Shown here piece after piece: positions 1 through 9,937 of a stretch of DNA of 54,265 nucleotides. Within the stretch, counting starts at the first letter, position 1. Each line of letters begins with the position of its first letter. Where the stretch lies: contig QKDC01000160.1 in assembly GCA_003246755.1 (NCBI GenBank), positions 1-54,265 on the forward strand, given 5' to 3'. The notes beneath the pieces are model-generated. The model saw nothing but the letters and a program-made list of their open reading frames with translations. It ran no database searches and was not told the DNA's origin. The position numbers and the translations under genes are program-made. Source of the DNA: Gemmatimonadota bacterium. GTDB lineage: Bacteria; Gemmatimonadota; Gemmatimonadetes; Gemmatimonadales; GWC2-71-9.

Positions 1-528
1 GGCGGCGACGGGTCGGAGCCCAAGCCAGAGCGCCATGGCAATGGTCACTCCGGATCGTGAGATCGCCGGCAGGATGGCGATTGCCTGGACCAGACCGATC
101 AGTAGTGCCGTTCCGACGGTGAGCGGGTTCGCCTTGGGCGTCGGGCGCGTCCACCGCGTCGACCAGAGGACGGCCGCGGTGACCAGAAATGCGGCGCCGA
201 GCATGGGACCTGTTTCGAAGGCCGAGGTGAAGACGTCTCGAAAGCCCAGGCCGGCGACCGCAGCGGGAAGGGAGGCAATGAGGAGGAGAACAACATAGCG
301 CCATTCCTGTTGGTCAAGCCGAAGAAGCCCTCGGGCGACATCCAGCAGACGAGTCCGATAGGCCACCACGACAGACAGGAGAGTCGCGACGTGCAGGCCA
401 ACTTCGAAATAGACGCCCTGGGGCCGAAACCCAAGCATGTCCTCTGCCAGCAGGAGGTGCCCGGACGACGAGATGGGAAGGAATTCGGTGAGTCCCTGAA
501 CGAACCCCAACAGGAGTCCGTCGACCAT
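1..528 (-). CDS. uppP: Undecaprenyl-diphosphatase (UppP/BacA), C-terminus cut by window edge
   Basis: My own translation of the minus strand from ATG at 528: MVDGLLLGFVQGLTEFLPISSSGHLLLAEDMLGFRPQGVYFEVGLHVATLLSVVVA; contains the EFLPISSSGHL motif; runs off the window so is absent from the ORF track. Confidence 0.93.
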   Translation of the reverse strand, partial: MVDGLLLGFVQGLTEFLPISSSGHLLLAEDMLGFRPQGVYFEVGLHVATLLSVVVAYRTRLLDVARGLLRLDQQEWRYVVLLLIASLPAAVAGLGFRDVFTSAFETGPMLGAAFLVTAAVLWSTRWTRPTPKANPLTVGTALLIGLVQAIAILPAISRSGVTIAMALWLGLRPVAA

Positions 529-536
529 CGTCGGAC

Positions 537-1658
537 TCACCCGCACACCTCGCGATAGAGTGCCTCATACATCGGGACGATGCGTTGTCCATCATATTCT
601 CTCGCCTTGGCGGCGGCGGCGGCCGACATGGCGGCGTGTTGTTTCGGATCTCGCAGCAGCGCCACCGCGCGCCTCGCCATCGCTTCGACGGAACCGGGTG
701 GCTCCAGGATTCCGTGGACGTCATCCTCGATGAATTCGGGAACGCCGCCCACGCGACTCGCCACGACAGGCACTCCGCATGCCATGGCTTCAAGAGCAGC
801 CAGTCCGAAGGATTCCAGTTGCGATGGCAGGAGAAACAAATCGGTGGCGTGCAGGAGTTCGGCCAAGGACTCGAGCCGCCCCAGAAAGCGGACATCCTCG
901 TCGATGCCCAGTTCGCGCGATTCGCGCTCGGCTTCACTCCGGTCGGGACCATCTCCAATCACCAGCAGTGTGGCAGGCATCGCCCGCCGGATTCTGGCAA
1001 AGATCCGGATCACATCGCGAATCCGCTTGACCTCTCGCAGGTTGGAGGCGTGCGCGATGATTTTGTGATCTCCGGGTGCCAGCTCGTCTCTGTTGGTCGG
1101 CTGTTTGGGCTGGTAGTCTGACTGGCACACGAAGTTCGGGATCACCTGGATCTTCTTACTGATCCCGAAGGCCCGCACCGTTTCGTTCCGGAGGTAGTTT
1201 GAGACCGCAGTCACCGCGTCCGAACTCTCGATGGAGAACCGTGTGATCTCGAAAAAGCTGCTCTCCTGGCCGACCAGCGTGATATCGGTGCCATGGAGCG
1301 TGGTGACGACTTTGAGATCTCTGGTCCCGCGGAGCATGTCTCGCGCGAGGACCGCGGTGGTGGCGTGGGGAATGGCGTAGTGCACGTGCAGCACGTCGAG
1401 CCCCTCGGCGAGAGCAACCTCATGCTGTTTGGACGCGAGGGCGAGAGTGTATGGGAAGTACTCAAACAGGGGATAATGCCCGGACGTCGTATCTACCTCA
1501 TGGAAGTACACGCGCTCGCGATACCCCGTGAGTCTGAAGGGGTGGGCATAGGTGATGAAATGCACCTCATGCCCTCGACCGGCGAGCGCGAGACCCAGCT
1601 CACTCGCCACCGCACCAGATCCTCCGTACGTCGGGTAACAGGTGATTCCGATCTTCAT
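537..1658 (-). CDS. bshA: N-acetyl-alpha-D-glucosaminyl L-malate synthase (bacillithiol pathway glycosyltransferase BshA)
   Basis: MKIGITCYPTYGGSGAVASELGLALAGRGHEVHFITYAHPFRL... typical BshA N-terminus and GT4 C-terminus. Confidence 0.92.
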   Translation of the reverse strand: MKIGITCYPTYGGSGAVASELGLALAGRGHEVHFITYAHPFRLTGYRERVYFHEVDTTSGHYPLFEYFPYTLALASKQHEVALAEGLDVLHVHYAIPHATTAVLARDMLRGTRDLKVVTTLHGTDITLVGQESSFFEITRFSIESSDAVTAVSNYLRNETVRAFGISKKIQVIPNFVCQSDYQPKQPTNRDELAPGDHKIIAHASNLREVKRIRDVIRIFARIRRAMPATLLVIGDGPDRSEAERESRELGIDEDVRFLGRLESLAELLHATDLFLLPSQLESFGLAALEAMACGVPVVASRVGGVPEFIEDDVHGILEPPGSVEAMARRAVALLRDPKQHAAMSAAAAAKAREYDGQRIVPMYEALYREVCG

Positions 1659-2623
1659 GAATGCACGACTCTCTCTGCGGGAGGGCTATCGGGCAAGCTC
1701 CGGGTCTGCGCGTCACGCCATTCCTGCGCAATGCGATCCGCCAATTCCTGTGGTGGCCGACTCGCATCGAGGGTCAGGACCGGGCCACGCAGTTGGTTCC
1801 GAAACCAGGTCGCCTGACGCTTGGCGTATCGACGGGTGCCAGCGGCCACGGCTTCCGCCACGTCGTCGCGTGCCAGCTTCCCATGCAGGTGGTCGACCGC
1901 CTCTCTGATCCCGACACCGTCGAGGCCGGGTGAACCAGGGGGATGACCTTCCGAAAGCACTGCCGCCACTTCTTCGATCAACCCGCGCCGAAGCATCTCC
2001 TCCGCACGGACACGGATTCTCTTGTGCAGGACGGGCCGGGGGACAATCAGGTGGACGTACCAGGGCGAGACGGTCCCATCCTCCCGAGCCGTGCGCTGCC
2101 AATGGGTCAGCGGAAAGCCTGTGAGGAGGGCTAACTCGATGGCGCGACTCGCGCGTTGTCGCCCCCCCCCGACGAATCCGGAATCCAGGCGACCGGCCCA
2201 GCGGACCAAGTCACTGCCGGGGAGTTGGTCGAGCCATGCCTGGAGATCGTGTCTCCTTCGCGGGTCCATCTCCGGCTCGCGAAAGAGCCCTTCGGCGAGG
2301 GCCCGCACGTAGAGTCCAGTACCACCAACGATGAGGGGGAGGTTCCCCCGGCTCCGCACTTCGGCGACCCAGACCGTCGCATCGGCGGCAAACCGACCAG
2401 CGCTGTAGCGTCGACCTGGGTCCACCACATCGATCCCGTGATGAGGGACACGACGACGCTCACGCCGCGTGGGTTTGGCCGTCCCGATATCGAGCCTGCG
2501 GTACGCTTGCCGCGAATCCGCACTGATGACCTCGACCGACAGGAGTTGCGCGAGGGCGAGCGCGACCGCCGTCTTCCCAACCGCCGTGGGTCCGACGAGC
2601 ACGGGGACTCTATTTCCGTCCAA
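1655..2623 (-). CDS. miaA: tRNA dimethylallyltransferase
   Basis: VLVGPTAVGKTAVALALAQ...ISADSRQAYRRLDIGTAKP; start uncertain (trimmed to a TTG at 2623 overlapping the mutL end). Confidence 0.93.
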   Translation of the reverse strand: MDGNRVPVLVGPTAVGKTAVALALAQLLSVEVISADSRQAYRRLDIGTAKPTRRERRRVPHHGIDVVDPGRRYSAGRFAADATVWVAEVRSRGNLPLIVGGTGLYVRALAEGLFREPEMDPRRRHDLQAWLDQLPGSDLVRWAGRLDSGFVGGGRQRASRAIELALLTGFPLTHWQRTAREDGTVSPWYVHLIVPRPVLHKRIRVRAEEMLRRGLIEEVAAVLSEGHPPGSPGLDGVGIREAVDHLHGKLARDDVAEAVAAGTRRYAKRQATWFRNQLRGPVLTLDASRPPQELADRIAQEWRDAQTRSLPDSPPAERVVHS

Positions 2624-4337
2624 AACGGCGCTCCAGTTCCTCGCGGGGGATTTGAACGATACTCGCGCGGCCATGGACATCATGCGGGGGGAGCGTCGTT
2701 TGGAAGACCCGTTCCAGGAGACGTCGCATCTCGTCCTCATGGAGCGGCGTGCCGCCCTTCACCGCAGCTCGACAGGCATAGGTCATGGCGAAACGTTCGA
2801 GTCCGTTCGCCCACCCGGCGAATCGCCCACCGGCAAGATCGGCCACGAGTTCACGAAAGCAGGCCCCCGCGTCAAACCGAGGATGGGGCGCAGGGACGGC
2901 GTGGATCACCACGGTCCTGCCCCCGAAGGGACTCACTTCATAGCCCACGCGCTGAACGCCCTCGCTATGCAACTCGACCATGTCGAGTTCTTCGTCCGTG
3001 AGATCGAGCGTGATGGGTAGCAAGAGACGTTGTGAAGGAGCTTCCTTGCCTTGGAGCTGCTCCATCGCCACCTCGTAGAGCACTCGCTCGTGGGCCGCAT
3101 GCTGGTCGACCATGACCAGGCCTTCCGGCGCCTCGAACACGATGTAGGTATTGAAGACTTGCCAAAGCGGTGCGGCGAAGGGCCCCGAGCCCTCCTTGAC
3201 TCCCACGGGCGACACGCCTCCTGGTTCCACGCCAAAGAGATCGGCCAGAGGTGGTGCACCCCTGGTGACTTCGGCCGGATGGCCCGGTGACACTGCGTGC
3301 TGCGGGAGAGGCCGCCATGGCCCAACCGGGACGGCGGCACTCATTGCACCCAGGGCCGAGCGGACAATGGCTTCCACGGCGCGCTCGGCCCCGATACGAT
3401 CGCGAAAGCGGACCTCGAGTTTGGCCGGGTGCACGTTCACATCCACTTCGACCGGCTGAACCCGAAGATCGAGAAACAGACTCGGCCTGTCTCCGGGGTG
3501 AATGGCCGATCGGTAGCCCGCCTCGGCGGCCCGTACGAGGAAGGAGTCGCGAAAGGGGCGACCGTTGACCAGGAGTTGCACTCTGCGCCCGGTCGGCTTG
3601 GCATCTCCCGGCCGCTGAATGAACCCGTGTACCTCGAAAGACCCCATGGCGTTTCGCACCGGGATCATCGATCCCGCCAAGTCCCTCCCCCAGACACCCG
3701 CGAGGCGATCGACCTGATCCTGCCCAGGGGGAACCTCCATCCTGAGCTGGCCATCGGCGACGAATTGCATCCCCACGCTGGGGTGCGCGAGCGCAAGCGT
3801 GGCGACGGTCTCCCAGACGGCCCGTGTCTCGCTTCCCACGGATCGCAGGAACTTGCGGCGGGCGGGGGTGTTGAAGAACAGACCACGGACGGTCACCGTC
3901 GTACCTCGCTGGCGGACGGCCTCGGCCACCTTCTCGACACGACCGCCCACCACGACGACTTCTGTCCCCGTGGTGCCATCGCTGGTGAGAAGCGTAAACC
4001 GTGACACCGACGCGATCGCGGGCAGGGCCTCTCCCCGAAACCCGAAGGTCTGTACGCCGATGAGATCGGACGCCGAGTCGATCTTGCTCGTCGCGTGACG
4101 TTCGAGAGAGAGCACGGCATCCTCTCTATCCATTCCGACGCCGTCGTCACCTACCTCGATCAGCGTCTTTCCCCCTTGCTCGATACTCACCCGGACTCGT
4201 GTGGCACCAGCATCGAGTGCGTTCTCAACGAGTTCCTTCACCACCGAGGCAGGTCGTTCGACAACCTCTCCCGCCGCAATCTGATCCGCAACCGCATCGG
4301 GGAGCAGGTGGATTCGAGCCGATGATGTGGAGGTCAT
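2610..4337 (-). CDS. mutL: DNA mismatch repair protein MutL, with C-terminal endonuclease motif
   Basis: IHLLPDAVADQIAAGEVVERPASVVKELVENALDAGA; DQHAAHERVLYE; trimmed start ATG at 4337 overlaps upstream stop. Confidence 0.97.
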   Translation of the reverse strand: MTSTSSARIHLLPDAVADQIAAGEVVERPASVVKELVENALDAGATRVRVSIEQGGKTLIEVGDDGVGMDREDAVLSLERHATSKIDSASDLIGVQTFGFRGEALPAIASVSRFTLLTSDGTTGTEVVVVGGRVEKVAEAVRQRGTTVTVRGLFFNTPARRKFLRSVGSETRAVWETVATLALAHPSVGMQFVADGQLRMEVPPGQDQVDRLAGVWGRDLAGSMIPVRNAMGSFEVHGFIQRPGDAKPTGRRVQLLVNGRPFRDSFLVRAAEAGYRSAIHPGDRPSLFLDLRVQPVEVDVNVHPAKLEVRFRDRIGAERAVEAIVRSALGAMSAAVPVGPWRPLPQHAVSPGHPAEVTRGAPPLADLFGVEPGGVSPVGVKEGSGPFAAPLWQVFNTYIVFEAPEGLVMVDQHAAHERVLYEVAMEQLQGKEAPSQRLLLPITLDLTDEELDMVELHSEGVQRVGYEVSPFGGRTVVIHAVPAPHPRFDAGACFRELVADLAGGRFAGWANGLERFAMTYACRAAVKGGTPLHEDEMRRLLERVFQTTLPPHDVHGRASIVQIPREELERRFGRK

Positions 4338-6637
4338 GAGTCGGAATCTAACCGTCCGGTTTCGACCATCGCGCTGGCTGGCGTCCAGCCACGAATCCCG
4401 CTCCGAAGTTCCACCAGCCGCCACCCCGGACGTTCGCCGAGAATGCGCACGACCATCAACTCGTCCACTCGTGCGATCTCAGATGCGAGCCCGTGAGGTG
4501 CGTCCCTGACGGTGGCGAGATGACTCACCACGCCGAGTGGCCGTTGGTACCAGGACTGGAGTCCAAAGCCGGCAATCGCACAGAGGAAGGCCAGCGTGAA
4601 AGGAATCATGGGCGCACGTCCCCGCCCCCTCGCGACGAGGATCCATGCCCCAATCCAGGCAAGCACGGCGAGTACCCAGAACTCCGTGGGGGTAAGCGGA
4701 GCCGCGCGCCCCTCCCGCCCGAGATCCGGCGATCGAAGGACCATGGCGCGCCAGGCGTTGGAGATCTCCGATGAGCGAGGGGCGAGACGATGAGCAACCA
4801 CCCAAGCCGCAGCGGCCTGCGCATCATTCCCTGCGGCATAGGCCGCCGCACCGGCGTTGTACCAGAGACGCGGCTCTTCGGGATCTATGGCAGCTTCCCG
4901 CAGGTACGCCTGTGCCGCCGCCCCATACCGTCGATCGCGATAAAGGCTATCTCCGCTACTCGCTTGAGCAGCCAGGACCCCGGGCAATGTGAGGGCACCG
5001 GTGGTGATCCACGCCATGATAAGCAGTCGTCGTGGTAGACGTTTCACCAATCGGTCGGCGACCCTGCCCTCGTCATCCGGTGATGGCTCGTCTCGCTCCT
5101 TCTGGAATCGACTGGTCGTCGTGTCGACATACAATGACGCGACCGCGGTGCTGGTCTGCTCGTCGAGTCCGGCATCCCGCAGTCCATCGGTGACCCGATC
5201 GACACGCCACCTGTCGTCCTCGGGTACGAACCTCCGCACCAGATGGCCAAGTCGGTCGGAGGGAGGGACGCTGAGGACCTGCGGGCGTGCCCGCCAGGCG
5301 CTTCGACCGAGCTTCAAGAGCAGCAGGATAAACGGAGGGGCAATGAGCATTGTCAGCAGGAGCCCATTGGAGAGCGGCCCGAGGCCCGCGACCGGTCCAG
5401 GTGCGGTGAGCAGGATTGGGAGCGGGGAACGACGGTCGCGAACGGCGAGCGCGGGTTGGATCGGGAGGACGACCGCTCTCGCAACCGCCTCGAGCCATTC
5501 AGCCCGATCGGGATCGTAGTAGGGATAACGAACCGTCGGGAGAGCGAGGCTTCCCGCAGAATCCGCGAGGACACTGTAGCGAAAGCGCTTCTCGCCTCCA
5601 AGCACTCCTCGAGTGAGGGCAACGGCATCCACGGAGCGGTCGGCATACCCTCGGGCCCCCTCGGGCCATTCGATCGTCGGGACCGGCCAGAGGGCCACAT
5701 TCCCGACTCCGGAGAGGACGAGATCCACCGCGATCGGTTCACCGGCGGTGGCGGGCTCGGGACTGAGTTGATACCCAAACGTGAGTCTCCGCGCGGTCGG
5801 CCCGCCCGGTGCTCCGGCAGGAGGGATCGGAGGGGCCGTGACGATGAGTCGACTGGGTTCACTGCTCAGTCGATAGGCTTTTTCATCACTGAAGTACTGG
5901 CGCCCCGCCGGAACCGAGAACGCGAGGCCCGCACCCGGAATCTCCAGTGCACCCGGCGTCAACGGAAAGATGACCTGGTGTGCCACGTAGAGATCGTACC
6001 ACACGCCTGAAACCAGACGACTCGCCCCAACCCCCGCGCTCGATGGTTGAACAGCGTTGTACACGCCCTCGACCGTGGGGGGGCGGAGCTCCGGTGGACG
6101 CCGCAAGCGGCTCAGCAATTCTCTCGGGAACCATGCGGCGGTCACCAGGTCGACCTGCTCGCCCACCGTAACCGAATCAGCCGATGTCAGCAGGGTGACG
6201 GCTACGTCCCCACGCGCTGGTGGTGGTGCATCATTGAGAACTCGGAGGACCCGCGGACTGAGGGAGGAGACGCGCCGGGGGTCACCGGGCTCCACCACCG
6301 CCACCTGGATCTCCGGGGAGAGTACACTCGCAACTCCTTGCACTACCTGCACCGGCCCCACCATCCACTCCCCGATCCGGTCGGCGCGAAGGCGCAGTTC
6401 GAGCACGAGAACCGCCCCGTCTCCTGCGACATCCTTCCGCTCGGCTCGTCCCACGACCACAAACCCGGTGAACGGCGGCAGCATCGTTCGCACCGGTGCG
6501 TCGCCGTCGAGGATCGCCCGAACGGTGTAGGTGATCTGCTCTCCCACCGCCACCCGGTCACGATCCACTTCCGCGGATACCTGAAGTCCCTGGCCGCTGA
6601 GGACGGTGAAGACCGCAAGGACGAGGATGGTGTTCAC
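4334..6637 (-). CDS. BatD-type oxygen-tolerance protein fused to BatE-like TPR and SH3 C-terminus
   Basis: Signal peptide, BatD-like domain, TM, TPR (SSGDSLYRDRRYGAAAQAYLREAAIDPEEPRLWYNAGAAAYAAG), TM pair, SH3-like tail (LATVRDAPHG...GWTPASAMVE). Confidence 0.85.
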   Translation of the reverse strand: MNTILVLAVFTVLSGQGLQVSAEVDRDRVAVGEQITYTVRAILDGDAPVRTMLPPFTGFVVVGRAERKDVAGDGAVLVLELRLRADRIGEWMVGPVQVVQGVASVLSPEIQVAVVEPGDPRRVSSLSPRVLRVLNDAPPPARGDVAVTLLTSADSVTVGEQVDLVTAAWFPRELLSRLRRPPELRPPTVEGVYNAVQPSSAGVGASRLVSGVWYDLYVAHQVIFPLTPGALEIPGAGLAFSVPAGRQYFSDEKAYRLSSEPSRLIVTAPPIPPAGAPGGPTARRLTFGYQLSPEPATAGEPIAVDLVLSGVGNVALWPVPTIEWPEGARGYADRSVDAVALTRGVLGGEKRFRYSVLADSAGSLALPTVRYPYYDPDRAEWLEAVARAVVLPIQPALAVRDRRSPLPILLTAPGPVAGLGPLSNGLLLTMLIAPPFILLLLKLGRSAWRARPQVLSVPPSDRLGHLVRRFVPEDDRWRVDRVTDGLRDAGLDEQTSTAVASLYVDTTTSRFQKERDEPSPDDEGRVADRLVKRLPRRLLIMAWITTGALTLPGVLAAQASSGDSLYRDRRYGAAAQAYLREAAIDPEEPRLWYNAGAAAYAAGNDAQAAAAWVVAHRLAPRSSEISNAWRAMVLRSPDLGREGRAAPLTPTEFWVLAVLAWIGAWILVARGRGRAPMIPFTLAFLCAIAGFGLQSWYQRPLGVVSHLATVRDAPHGLASEIARVDELMVVRILGERPGWRLVELRSGIRGWTPASAMVETGRLDSDS

Positions 6638-8244
6638 CAGTCCTTCTTCCCCGTCGCGGACCGTAGTCGTTGCTGCCGGTTGAGACGGGTGCGTGTGGCA
6701 AGTTCTCCCCGTTCCACCGAGGCGAGGAGCGCCTCGGCCTCGCTGGGGGTCAGGCCGTCCGATGGTGGCGCTTGCTCGGGCTGTTGCTCACCCCCGGTCG
6801 GCGGTGGTTGGGGTGCACTCCCGCCACTGGAAGGTGGCCTGTCGCGAAGCGTCAATTCGAGGTTCCATTTGGCCTCCGCTGAGCCAGGATTGAGGAGCAG
6901 GGCCTCCTTGAGCAGGCGTCCCGCTTCCGCTTCACGTGCCGCGCGTTGGTTCGTATCTGAACGCGCCACCAGAAGGTGCGTGAGACCGAGATTATAGAGG
7001 GCCCTGAACCGCAGCCCGGGGTCGAGCGTGCGGGCCGCTTGGACCAAGGCGGCTTGGGCCTCGTTGAGCTGGCCGGCAGCGAGGGCGGCGGCGCCGACGT
7101 TGAACCATGCCGTGTCCCCGCCCTCTCCCCGAAGAGCCGCTTCGCGGAAGGCGCTCACGGCCTCCACCAGACGCCCTGATTCGACAAGTTTCTGACCGGT
7201 CGTGGTTCGTTGGGCTTGGAGCGAAGGGACCAGGCAGCAGGCTCCAAGCCCGACCAATGCCGCCGTTCTGCGCGAGCCTGTCTGAGCAAGCAGAAGGAGC
7301 ACGGCGACCAACGCGGCAATCCAACCCAGAGGTTCGAGATCGGAGAGGCGGCGTTCACGAATGGGCCGTCGTGCCAGCGCCTTGAGTGCATCCCGCACCG
7401 CTCCTGCCTGGTCGGGGAGATCAGCAGGGATGACGGTGGCCTCGACTGCCGACGCGATCGCCCGGATGACATCGTCTTCCCTCCGGGTCTCGACGATTCG
7501 CCCCTCGTCATCCCGTTTGTACTCGATCAGTTCCCCGTTGGGACTCCGAATCGGGATCCGGACAGGCTCCGTCTTCCCTTGAGGAACGATCACGACCCGC
7601 ACCCCGGACCGGGCCAGGGCGCGCGCAGCCTCCAGCGATCGACTCATGGAATCGTGAGCTTCACCATCCGTGAAGAGCACCAGGACTCTGTCCCCTCCTT
7701 CAAGCGATGGACCGAGCACATCCTGTGCACGGGTGAACACGCCTGCGATTTCCGTCCCGCCCGACGAGGCGAGGTCCGGATCCATGGCTTCGAGAAACAT
7801 CCCTGCTGCAGAGTGATCCAGGGTGAGCGGCGTCAACACGTAGCTGGCCCCCGCGAAGGCGACGACACCGACTCGATCACCGGAAAGATCCTGGAGAAGT
7901 CTTCGGGCTTCACTCACCGCGTGCTGCAGCCGATTCGGTTCGGCGTCCTCGGCGAGCATCGAACGACTGATGTCCACCGCCAGCATCACATTGAGTCCGC
8001 GCTCTTCCGCCAAGCGCTCGATCCGCCCCCCCCGAGGACCCGATACACCGACCGCAGCCATCAGTGCGGCACCGGTGAGTAGCGGTAGGCTGGCACGCCC
8101 CCCTGCCCGTGCGAGGTTCCCAACCTCCCTGGACCAGGTGTCGGCCATTCGCCTCCTGCGCTGCTGAGCGAATCGCGCGATGAGGCCGACGATGATCGCA
8201 ATCACCGGACTGAGCCAGAGGAGGACCGGGACTTCGAATCTCAT
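6634..8244 (-). CDS. BatB/BatC-like fusion: VWA domain membrane protein with TPR region
   Basis: VMLAVDISRSMLAEDAEPNRL (MIDAS), LVLFTDGEAH; TPR region and BatC-like tail DRPPSSGGSAPQPPPTGG. Confidence 0.88.
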   Translation of the reverse strand: MRFEVPVLLWLSPVIAIIVGLIARFAQQRRRRMADTWSREVGNLARAGGRASLPLLTGAALMAAVGVSGPRGGRIERLAEERGLNVMLAVDISRSMLAEDAEPNRLQHAVSEARRLLQDLSGDRVGVVAFAGASYVLTPLTLDHSAAGMFLEAMDPDLASSGGTEIAGVFTRAQDVLGPSLEGGDRVLVLFTDGEAHDSMSRSLEAARALARSGVRVVIVPQGKTEPVRIPIRSPNGELIEYKRDDEGRIVETRREDDVIRAIASAVEATVIPADLPDQAGAVRDALKALARRPIRERRLSDLEPLGWIAALVAVLLLLAQTGSRRTAALVGLGACCLVPSLQAQRTTTGQKLVESGRLVEAVSAFREAALRGEGGDTAWFNVGAAALAAGQLNEAQAALVQAARTLDPGLRFRALYNLGLTHLLVARSDTNQRAAREAEAGRLLKEALLLNPGSAEAKWNLELTLRDRPPSSGGSAPQPPPTGGEQQPEQAPPSDGLTPSEAEALLASVERGELATRTRLNRQQRLRSATGKKDW

Positions 8245-9212
8245 GGAACGCGCACCACGACGGTACCGCTCAGGACCAGTTCCAGACTCAGGAGCACCAA
8301 CCCCGCAACGAGAAGCGGCCGGGTTGCTTCCTGACCACCGGCCCGCACCTGCTGCGTCTGTGTGGTGCGCTCCAACTCGTCGATCTGCCCGAAGATTCTG
8401 CTGAGGGCCTCACCATCCGTCGCCCTGAAGTAGCGACCTCCAGTTCCGTCGGCAATCTCCTTCAGCAACACCTCATCGATCCGGACCGGGACGACCTCGT
8501 AACGCAGACCACTCAGTCCCCGACCCGTGGGAATCCGCGCTTCTCCCTCGGTGCCCACCCCAATGGTATAAACACGGACGCCGAGGGCCTCGGCGGCTTT
8601 GGCCGCCGTCCTGGGGTCAACCGCGCCACGGTTGTTTTCTCCGTCGGTGAGCAGAAGAACCACCTTCGACCTGTTGGGTACCCTGCGGAGACGATTGAGT
8701 GCCGTCGCCAGACCGGTCCCGATGGCGGTCCCATCCTCCAACCCCCCCACCCGAAGATCTTCCACGCTCTGCTCGAGAACCGCATAGTCCAGGGTCAAGG
8801 GCACCTGGGTGAGCGCCTCCCCGGCGAAGGTCACCAGACCGATCCGGTCAGCTCGCCGTCCGCGGATGAACGCATTCGCCTGCCGCTTGGCTACCTCCAG
8901 GCGGTTGCTGGGGGCGAAATCCTCCGCGAGCATACTGCTCGACACGTCCACGGCGAGCACAATGGCGATCCCCTCACCCTTGAGCAGCAGCTCTCCATCG
9001 TCCACCAGGGGGCCGGACGCGGCCACTATCCACGCCGTCAGAGCCAGTCCCCGGAGCGATACGGGGATCACCGGCCACCATGAACGGTGGGCCGCGCGTG
9101 CCGGAATGCTGACATCACTGAGGGCAACTGCAACGTGATGGCGCCGGCGATACCAGAGCCACAGCGGGATCGCGAGGAGCAGGGAGAGCAACCAGGGTCG
9201 AGCGAAGATCAC
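8241..9212 (-). CDS. BatA-like VWA domain membrane protein
   Basis: IVLAVDVSSSMLAEDFAPSNRLEVAKRQANAFI...LLLTDGENNRG; trimmed GTG start at 9212 overlapping upstream stop. Confidence 0.88.
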   Translation of the reverse strand: MIFARPWLLSLLLAIPLWLWYRRRHHVAVALSDVSIPARAAHRSWWPVIPVSLRGLALTAWIVAASGPLVDDGELLLKGEGIAIVLAVDVSSSMLAEDFAPSNRLEVAKRQANAFIRGRRADRIGLVTFAGEALTQVPLTLDYAVLEQSVEDLRVGGLEDGTAIGTGLATALNRLRRVPNRSKVVLLLTDGENNRGAVDPRTAAKAAEALGVRVYTIGVGTEGEARIPTGRGLSGLRYEVVPVRIDEVLLKEIADGTGGRYFRATDGEALSRIFGQIDELERTTQTQQVRAGGQEATRPLLVAGLVLLSLELVLSGTVVVRVP

Positions 9213-9937
9213 ACTCCCCCCCCGAAATCGTCGAGCGTCGCTCGTGCCTCGGCACACAATACCCGAACATCGTCCACGCTCGCGTCACCGTATCGCGCTG
9301 CCTTGAGTCGCTGGAAAAGGCTCTCACCCTCATGCCCGACCGACGCGCGCAACAGGAGGTCCCGCCACCCGTCGAGTGTCGCTCGGTACTCGCCGGCCGC
9401 GAGCCACCGGTCGAGGCGTTCGGGCGAAGGAAGAGTGACGGTCGATGCTGTCGCTGATGGAGCCGGGCCCCGTCGGTTCCACCAGAAGTAAACCGGGAGG
9501 CCGGCAAGGCCCACAAGGACCAGGAGAACCAGGGCGGGTTGGGTCGATCGATCAGCCCGATTGATCGGCGCAACGGCGGGGCTCGGCGGCACCGAGTCTT
9601 TCGGGAGGTCGGGCAAGACGGAGAGTACGGTAATCCGGGCCGTTGTGGCCCGGAGGGTGTCGGACCAGCCGTCGGGCCGTACCAGGATCGGCCCCGGCAC
9701 CTGAACCTGATGATCTCCCGGATGCCAGACGACGATCGGGTAGCGCAGCAAGACCGACCCTTCTTGAAGGACCACCTCGGGTGGCCCAAGAGGATCCAGG
9801 ATTTCAGATGATTCTACCGGTCGGGGACGGACTGAAGTTCCGCTTGGCACCCGGATGGTACGGGTGATCCACACGGTATCCCCCACGGTGGGCCCCTGCA
9901 CGGTTTGCCAGAGCACCAGCAGCATGAGCAACATCAA
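9209..9937 (-). CDS. Bat-cluster protein of unknown function (signal peptide, periplasmic domain, TM, cytosolic tail; DUF4381/BatD-like position)
   Basis: Located between DUF58 and BatA with 4-nt overlaps; central TM LVLLVLVGLAGLPVYFWW. Confidence 0.7.
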   Translation of the reverse strand: MMLLMLLVLWQTVQGPTVGDTVWITRTIRVPSGTSVRPRPVESSEILDPLGPPEVVLQEGSVLLRYPIVVWHPGDHQVQVPGPILVRPDGWSDTLRATTARITVLSVLPDLPKDSVPPSPAVAPINRADRSTQPALVLLVLVGLAGLPVYFWWNRRGPAPSATASTVTLPSPERLDRWLAAGEYRATLDGWRDLLLRASVGHEGESLFQRLKAARYGDASVDDVRVLCAEARATLDDFGGGV

